A DNA stretch of 8,605 nt from an uncultured Bacillota bacterium (lineage in GTDB: Bacteria > Bacillota > Clostridia > Peptostreptococcales > Anaerovoracaceae): assembly GCA_946408315.1 (NCBI GenBank), contig CAMJRV010000083.1:1-8605 (forward strand), given 5' to 3'. Below the pieces are notes generated by a model. That model worked only from the letters and a program-made list of their open reading frames with translations, had not been told where the DNA came from and searched no databases. The stretch's first letter is position 1. Every line of letters starts with the position of its first letter. Both the position numbers and the translations under genes were made by a program. Positions 5,501-8,605 of this stretch are shown in pieces.

Positions 5501-8476
5501 CTCCACGATATTCGTATCCCGCCCGCAAACCGGCCTTAGGATCGTGCCAAGGGAGGATTTCGCCTCTTCAACGTAGTTTAACGTAACCTGAGCGGCGGAA
5601 TAAACCGTTAGCGTAAAGCTTTTCGTGTCCTGTGCCGCTCCTTTTTCCAGGGTAGCTGTCAGGATAACCTCTGTCTTTCCCGATGCGGGAGGGATAACGC
5701 TTCCTGCCGCACTGATCACATCGGGAACGCTGCTTGCCCAGGAAATCGCGCTTCCCGAAGTACCGTTCGCCGGCAGCTTGATGGTCCCCGCATAAGTATA
5801 AACCAACTGGGAAAGCTTCAAATCCGCTTTGTCCGCCGCTACCGCCAGCTCATCCGGCGATGCTACGGGAGCCTTGCCGCCCTGCCACTTGAGGACTGGG
5901 CAGCCGCCATTCTGACTTGCGTCCGCTGCCGCATAGAAGGGACCGTCAACGCTGCCATCGTTTAAAGCGATTACCAGCGCGTAGGCTTTCATCTCCGTAC
6001 TGGTTTTGGACTGTACGCCGTCCGTGCTTCCCGAGCCAACGCCCTTGGAGCAGGAGCCCTCGAGGTAGTAGGAGTTTTGTACGGTACCGTTGTTCTCGTC
6101 GACAACTGCACCTGCGGTAGATTTGCCGTGGGTATCGGCATAACTGACCACTCCGATATTATAGCAATTTTTAATATTGCCCGTGTTAGCGCCGGAGACT
6201 CCGCCTATGCCTCCCAGTCCGTTGGTACTTGTGCCTTTTGCGGTAACAGCGGCAGCATTATAGCTGTGTTCGACGGTGCCGGAACTCTGTCCAGTGACGC
6301 CGCCCAAAGCCAGCGAAATTTTGTTAATGTTCGTACTATTATAACTGCTGCTTACCGGAGCAAGGGCTGCGCAGCCCGAGATCAGGCCGCTGCTGTTATT
6401 TCCGACAACCCCGCCAGCACGCTGACCGTCGACAGCAACCATTACATTGGCAGCGCAGTTTTTCACTGTGCCGGAATTCACGCCCACGATACCACCAGTG
6501 TTGCTGGTACCGGTGATGGAGCCCAAAACAGTCAGGTTCTCTATAATACCGACAGTGTCGACTGCATAAAACAACCCATAGCAATTCCCCGCCAGTCCAC
6601 TGATAACGCACCCGTTTCCGTCAAAGCTGCCGTTAAATTTTCTATCGTAGCCGCCGACAGATTTCCAGTCCTTGTTGCCCAGATTGATATCGGCAAGCAG
6701 GACGACCCGAGCGTCCAAGAGTCTTTTTTCGTCGTTTATCTCACCGGCAAACCAGGCCAGTTCCGCGCCGCTTTTTACGTAATAGGTCCCGCCGATGGGT
6801 GTGACAGTTGTCTTTGCCGTACCGTCCCAAGCCGGTGCGGCTCCAAGAGAGGTCATAGTGACCGGCACAGTTACAGCGCCGCCTTCTACCTTGAGTGTCT
6901 GATTCACAAGGGGTTCATAGCCTTTGGCTATGATAGAATAAGTATAATCTCCCGCCGGGAGGCGATATCCGCCGTCGTGTTCAGGCATGATCTGCCCGGC
7001 GACGGCATGGCTTACCGTAAGCACAGCCCCTTGGGGCAGGCCCGTGAAAGTTACCGTCTGTCTTCCCGCTTCTTCCAACGCGACGCTGATCGTGCCGGGA
7101 TTGTTCTCATCCACTACAGTGAAGTCGGAGCCTGTCGTCCGAAAACCGAAAGCGGAGGCGGAATATCTATAGTTTCCCGCCGGGAGTCGGTAGACACCGT
7201 TTGCTCCTATCTGAGATGCTTCCTTGGAATCCTTTACCGTCAGTACGGCGTTCTTTGGCGTTACATCGAAGGTCACCTGGAATTTCTCCACCTTGGGGAG
7301 CTGGCATTCCAAGACAGGATAGCCATCATTCAGGCCGCCGGGATCAGGTGTAAAGCGGCTGTCATCAGGGACGTCTGGCGTATTGATGATATCCAGAAAA
7401 TTTATCGCTTTTAGCTGGCTTTCCTCCTTTTCCGAGCAGTCCTCTAGCTTTCCGACATTGCCATTACCAATGCCAGGGAGACTTTCATTTTTCAGCCAAT
7501 AACAGTTTTTGGCGGTACTTGCACTATTCAGAAGACCGATAAGCGCGCCGCTGTTGATTGTTCCGGTACGTTTACCCTTGTCGGCGTTATAGCAGTTTTG
7601 GATCGTTACGGTCCCACCGACAGACCCGACCACTCCGCCGCAATTATTATTTGTAGTGGTAATTTCTCCAGTGTTATAGCAGTTCGTGATTGTCGTAGTA
7701 CCCGCGGAGCTACCGATCACCCCCCCAACTGCGAAGTAAGCGGTTATAGGGGACAAATTCGCACAGCCGATGATTTCAGTAGCTCCAAGGGTGTCTCCCA
7801 CAATTCCGCCGATCTTTTTTGCGCTCGCCGCACTGATTTGTACTTTGCTGACGCAGTTGATGATACTGCCGCCCTGTACCTGGCCAGCGACACCGCCAAT
7901 ATAAGCATTGCTTGTCTGCGTGCTGTTTATTATACCTTCGACAGTAAGGTCCCGCACGACCCCACCTACGCCGATCTTGCCGAACAAGCCCTGATAGGTA
8001 CTTGTCCCCGCATTGATTTTCAATCCTTTGATGGCATACCCACCGCCGTCAAAAATGCCGGTAAAGGGCGTCGCCGAGCTTCCGATCGGCGCCCACTCGC
8101 CAGTCGAGACAATATCGTTGGTCAGTTTATAAGAGCCCGCCATGTCAGTGATTGCCCTCAACTCTGCTTCGGTGCTGATGGTAGTCACTTCACCTATCGC
8201 CAAACTGCTGACGAAAGGCATCACATCCTCAGCCAGACTATTGATAGGAAGAGCTTCTTGCTCTTCAGGATTACCGACGGGAAGTGCCCCGTCCTCCTGA
8301 TTATTTTCAGAAATTATCTCGCCCTCAGCCTGATTCCTGTCGGAAATTATCTCGTCCTCAGTCTGGCTGCTGACAGAAATTGCTTCATCCTCCGCCCAGA
8401 CCGCGCCCGGCAGCATTCCCAGCGCCAGTACGGTGCAGAGTAGCAAGGATAAAAGCCGCTTTGACATCTGTTTCAT
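2534..8476 (-). CDS. Giant secreted SLH-anchored surface protein with two GLUG arrays, Ig-like domains and DUF4430
   Basis: A 1980-residue exported wall protein. Order: signal peptide 1-28 (basic MKQMSKR, hydrophobic core, likely cleavage after VWA); acidic repeats 29-93; GLUG array 95-395; two PEGA-like units 398-543; second GLUG array 556-868; an atrophied bacterial Ig-like domain about 875-958; further Ig-like and unassigned beta-rich segments about 960-1460, with a helical part at about 1306-1350; DUF4430 about 1475-1573; a Pro/Gly linker; a beta-rich segment about 1597-1790 common before SLH repeats; three SLH repeats 1797-1975. SLH repeats bind pyruvylated secondary wall polysaccharide, so the protein should sit non-covalently on the wall. 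There is no catalytic motif. Adhesion or ligand binding is inferred. The start ATG has GGAG 7 nt upstream, inside the preceding gene, whose stop is 4 nt away. No frameshift is visible. The presence of DUF4430 suggests, but does not show, a link to cobalamin-like ligand binding. Confidence 0.93.
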   Translation of the reverse strand: MKQMSKRLLSLLLCTVLALGMLPGAVWAEDEAISVSSQTEDEIISDRNQAEGEIISENNQEDGALPVGNPEEQEALPINSLAEDVMPFVSSLAIGEVTTISTEAELRAITDMAGSYKLTNDIVSTGEWAPIGSSATPFTGIFDGGGYAIKGLKINAGTSTYQGLFGKIGVGGVVRDLTVEGIINSTQTSNAYIGGVAGQVQGGSIINCVSKVQISAASAKKIGGIVGDTLGATEIIGCANLSPITAYFAVGGVIGSSAGTTTITNCYNTGEITTTNNNCGGVVGSVGGTVTIQNCYNADKGKRTGTINSGALIGLLNSASTAKNCYWLKNESLPGIGNGNVGKLEDCSEKEESQLKAINFLDIINTPDVPDDSRFTPDPGGLNDGYPVLECQLPKVEKFQVTFDVTPKNAVLTVKDSKEASQIGANGVYRLPAGNYRYSASAFGFRTTGSDFTVVDENNPGTISVALEEAGRQTVTFTGLPQGAVLTVSHAVAGQIMPEHDGGYRLPAGDYTYSIIAKGYEPLVNQTLKVEGGAVTVPVTMTSLGAAPAWDGTAKTTVTPIGGTYYVKSGAELAWFAGEINDEKRLLDARVVLLADINLGNKDWKSVGGYDRKFNGSFDGNGCVISGLAGNCYGLFYAVDTVGIIENLTVLGSITGTSNTGGIVGVNSGTVKNCAANVMVAVDGQRAGGVVGNNSSGLISGCAALAPVSSSYNSTNINKISLALGGVTGQSSGTVEHSYNAAAVTAKGTSTNGLGGIGGVSGANTGNIKNCYNIGVVSYADTHGKSTAGAVVDENNGTVQNSYYLEGSCSKGVGSGSTDGVQSKTSTEMKAYALVIALNDGSVDGPFYAAADASQNGGCPVLKWQGGKAPVASPDELAVAADKADLKLSQLVYTYAGTIKLPANGTSGSAISWASSVPDVISAAGSVIPPASGKTEVILTATLEKGAAQDTKSFTLTVYSAAQVTLNYVEEAKSSLGTILRPVCGRDTNIVELIQDMLADRGFGDVAVVLKDPGVTELGGGTYIAADGAVTYYYRDPSGTSAYNGAIVRKISFTLSKDGQSVNLENVSANIPWDRDKVIKTLQDEVASKLTWDAIKNKNGSSKEITTPLILPLKLDAAKWATISWESDSWAIVPKESQNPLETETTGTINRQSVDAQVNLTAVIRFNLTASGEKDITVSVPFDLIVLGSEGADTPEKMQKKLESYTLERLKDSITKVQLNSAAVTGDIQFPTPANTGVADYSAYRFTVTSKNTDVLEVNGYRGYVYRPLPGKNPVTVGFTVTMTSRANPTLSASKDMAVTVLPLEQKEIDEALRLMEAVRADYANALLGTNTDKGAITSDLKTFREAIFGSDGQSLIYSRKLVDDTDRGVLVDDLPGSGPGGPGYEQWRVFRSSRPDIMAHEVLRLTQPVYDTTVTVESCLTHEVLGKYARKHPGNRDFAALCQVPILATFTVKGSSGETNPNPDRTFSVAFSLDGRGYIESIPAVSIGGLKSGATAFDVFRQVLAGKGFSYEGSGMYVSAVTDSKGKRLAHFDKGESSGWMYTVNGVFPNTGMNAYYLSGGEDITFLYTADWKQEPGVSGGMVKPPVSGTVLNPIATVGKNGEAKAEISAKDMESAVAEAKKTAASNIVIEPTVKGDNVSKVTMTLPKESLTTIVRETSASLTVKTTFGDVSIPKEVLSSIVSQAAGSTIDVAVGLAEKKTLTEAQQKLVGDAKVYDISILSGGKNISSFDGKSLTISLPYKLKAGEIAESVAVWYLSDKGELEKMTCKYDKATGLATFTTSHLSKYLVGYSEVWKNLFSDVKEKDWFYSAVEYAVKNGLFNGTTATTFSPNGQMTRSMLVTVLYRVEGSPSVTGTNGFSDVKSGQWYTDAIIWANEKGIVSGLGNGLFGTDNDVTREQMATILYNYAKYKGYNTAKMAELNAFTDALAVSAWAQPAVKWASAEGLVTGRTAATLAPKGNATRAEVAAIFQRFIPAFQK
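2552..3088 (-). repeat. Three SLH repeats (wall-anchoring domain)
   Basis: Residues 1797-1975 hold three SLH units beginning LFSDVKEKDWFYSAVEYA, FSDVKSGQWYTDAIIWA and FTDALAVSAWAQPAVKWA. The Thr-Arg motif that contacts the wall polymer is TRSM, TREQ and TRAE in units 1 to 3. Only the third is the canonical TRAE, but Thr-Arg is kept in all. Three units form the complete pseudo-trimer expected for one functional anchor. Confidence 0.93.
3758..4054 (-). other. DUF4430 domain (transcobalamin C-terminal-like) within the SLH protein
   Basis: Residues about 1475-1573 show the DUF4430 pattern: a hydrophobic strand, a helix (ATAFDVFRQVLAGKGFSYE), a glycine-rich turn, then the diagnostic SSGWMYTVNGVFPNTGMNAY and a closing GGEDITFLYTADW. 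The family resembles the C-terminal beta domain of vitamin-B12 carriers such as transcobalamin and intrinsic factor, but many bacterial members have no known ligand. Confidence 0.8.
5603..5854 (-). other. Atrophied bacterial Ig-like domain in the SLH protein
   Basis: Residues about 875-958 run from DELAVAADKADLKLSQL through GTIKLPANGTSGSAISWAS to SFTLTVYS. This is the typical atrophied bacterial Ig (aBig-type) pattern with the LP..G......ISWAS core. Two more degenerate segments follow (about 1075-1186, with ISWES; about 1195-1302), suggesting a stalk of Ig-like modules that lifts DUF4430 and the GLUG arrays off the wall. Confidence 0.7.
5873..6811 (-). repeat. GLUG repeat array 2 (predicted beta-helix) in the SLH protein
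   Basis: Residues about 556-868. The array begins YYVKSGAELAWFAGEIN and a capping FNGSFDGNGCVISGLAGN, then runs through GLUG units around GGIVG (661), GGVVG (688), GGVTG (725), GGIGG (755) and AGAVV (788). Each is followed by an NC/NS motif, and the array closes with NGGCPVLKWQ. GLUG arrays are found in bacterial surface adhesins and are expected to form elongated beta-solenoids. Confidence 0.85.
6848..7285 (-). repeat. Two tandem PEGA-like units between the GLUG arrays
   Basis: Residues 398-543 contain two related units about 74 residues apart. Each carries VTF....P..AVLTV, then YRLPAG(N/D)Y.YS, then a (F/Y)-containing turn and a beta strand. The LPAG-Y pattern is typical of PEGA or related carboxypeptidase-regulatory-like beta-sandwich domains. 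They act as a bridge between the two GLUG arrays. Confidence 0.65.
7292..8194 (-). repeat. GLUG repeat array 1 (predicted beta-helix) in the SLH protein
   Basis: Residues about 95-395. After ISTEAELRAI and FTGIFDGGGYAIKGLKIN come GLUG units around GGVAG (194), GGIVG (223), GGVIG (251) and GGVVG (280). Each unit is followed by a Cys-containing NCxx or GCxx motif at intervals of 28-31 residues. The array closes with NDGYPVLECQ, the counterpart of the closing motif in array 2. Confidence 0.85.
8198..8392 (-). repeat. Degenerate 33-bp minisatellite coding for acidic 11-residue repeats
   Basis: Residues 29-93, directly after the signal peptide, consist of six degenerate units beginning EDEAIS, EDEIIS, EGEIIS, EDGALP, EQEALP and EDVMPF, at spacings of 11, 11, 10, 11 and 11 residues. 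At DNA level the 33-bp period is clearest in the copies nearest the signal peptide, around 8300-8390. The stretch is strongly acidic, with no basic residue but one Arg, and is probably disordered. Confidence 0.75.
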
Positions 8477-8480
8477 ATGT

Positions 8481-8605
8481 TTACTCCATTTCTTTTTTTA
8501 CTTCTTCTCTCTCGATCAGTCCATATTTTATTTTGATTCTTTCCAGCTTTTCCAGCATCGGTTCCGCCGCCAGCAGCAGAAAGATTACGGTGGCAGAGGC
8601 GTGGA
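8481..8605 (-). CDS. C-terminal end of an upstream membrane-type protein, possibly an ECF transporter S component
   Basis: The minus strand is open from the right edge to a TAA at 8481-8483, giving the last 40 residues of a protein. It begins HASATVIFLLLAAEPM, a likely membrane helix, and continues LEKLERIKIKYGLIEREE to a charged Lys/Glu tail. A final helix followed by a KLERIK.KYG-like cytoplasmic tail resembles the C-terminus of some clostridial ECF vitamin-transporter S components, but 40 residues are too few to be sure. The stop is 4 nt before the SLH gene start, and its last codons supply that gene's GGAG ribosome binding site, so the two genes are almost certainly co-transcribed and translationally coupled. 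That the frame is a gene is well supported by this geometry. Its identity is only a guess. Confidence 0.7.
   Translation of the reverse strand, partial: HASATVIFLLLAAEPMLEKLERIKIKYGLIEREEVKKEME
8484..8487 (-). promoter_or_regulatory. Ribosome binding site of the SLH gene, embedded in the upstream gene
   Basis: GGAG on the minus strand lies 7 nt before the ATG at 8476 and overlaps the last codons of the preceding gene. It favours this ATG over the in-frame ATG nine bases later, which would be too far from any ribosome binding site. Confidence 0.7.

Noticed and set aside
6077..7414. 445-codon open frame on the plus strand
   Set aside because: It lies wholly antisense to the GLUG and PEGA-like part of the SLH gene, where repeated Gly/Asn/Thr codons keep the opposite strand free of stops. 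There is no ribosome binding site or recognisable domain, and the minus-strand frame has clear domains throughout.
5873..8194. CRISPR-like or non-coding repeat array
   Set aside because: The repetitive feel of this stretch comes from degenerate GLUG codons in an uninterrupted reading frame. There are no identical repeats with unique spacers.
7598..8443. 281-codon open frame on the plus strand
   Set aside because: It is antisense to the SLH protein N-terminus and first GLUG array. The composition is unlike a real protein and it is a shadow of the repeat codons.

Overview
The window looks like chromosomal DNA of an anaerobic, low-to-mid-GC Gram-positive bacterium, most likely a member of the Clostridia (Bacillota). 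The reasons are a WalR/WalK-type two-component pair, strong AAGGAGG-type ribosome binding sites, a consensus sigma-A promoter, and a very large surface protein with three C-terminal S-layer homology (SLH) repeats, GLUG repeats and a DUF4430 domain. This combination is typical of clostridial envelope proteins. The species cannot be determined from the sequence. Every convincing gene reads on the minus strand, so transcription runs from high to low coordinates.

Layout in the direction of transcription: (1) 8605-8481, the last 40 codons of a gene that ends with a hydrophobic stretch and a charged tail, possibly the S component of an ECF vitamin transporter. (2) 8476-2534, a secreted 1980-residue SLH-anchored protein. 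It starts 4 nt after the previous stop, with its ribosome binding site inside the previous gene, so the two are probably one operon. Its order is signal peptide, acidic 11-residue repeats, GLUG array 1, two PEGA-like units, GLUG array 2, atrophied Ig-like domains, a poorly characterised region, DUF4430, a beta-rich spacer and three SLH repeats. (3) A rho-independent terminator at 2460-2492 closes that operon. (4) 2310-1972, a small 112-residue cytoplasmic protein, probably of the DUF6054 family. (5) A near-consensus sigma-A promoter at 1912-1940 drives walR (1817-1119) and walK (1110 to beyond the left edge), which are separated by 8 nt.

Two units are therefore present. One is a cell-envelope module: a wall-bound, DUF4430-bearing protein coupled to a membrane protein, with a plausible but unproven role in ligand capture and uptake or adhesion. 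The other is the WalRK system, which in Bacillota senses cell-wall state and controls wall hydrolases. Their closeness may be incidental, because a terminator and a separate promoter lie between them. There are no RNA genes, insertion sequences, CRISPR arrays or phage genes. The only non-coding stretches are 1818-1971 and 2311-2533, and both hold regulatory sequence described below.
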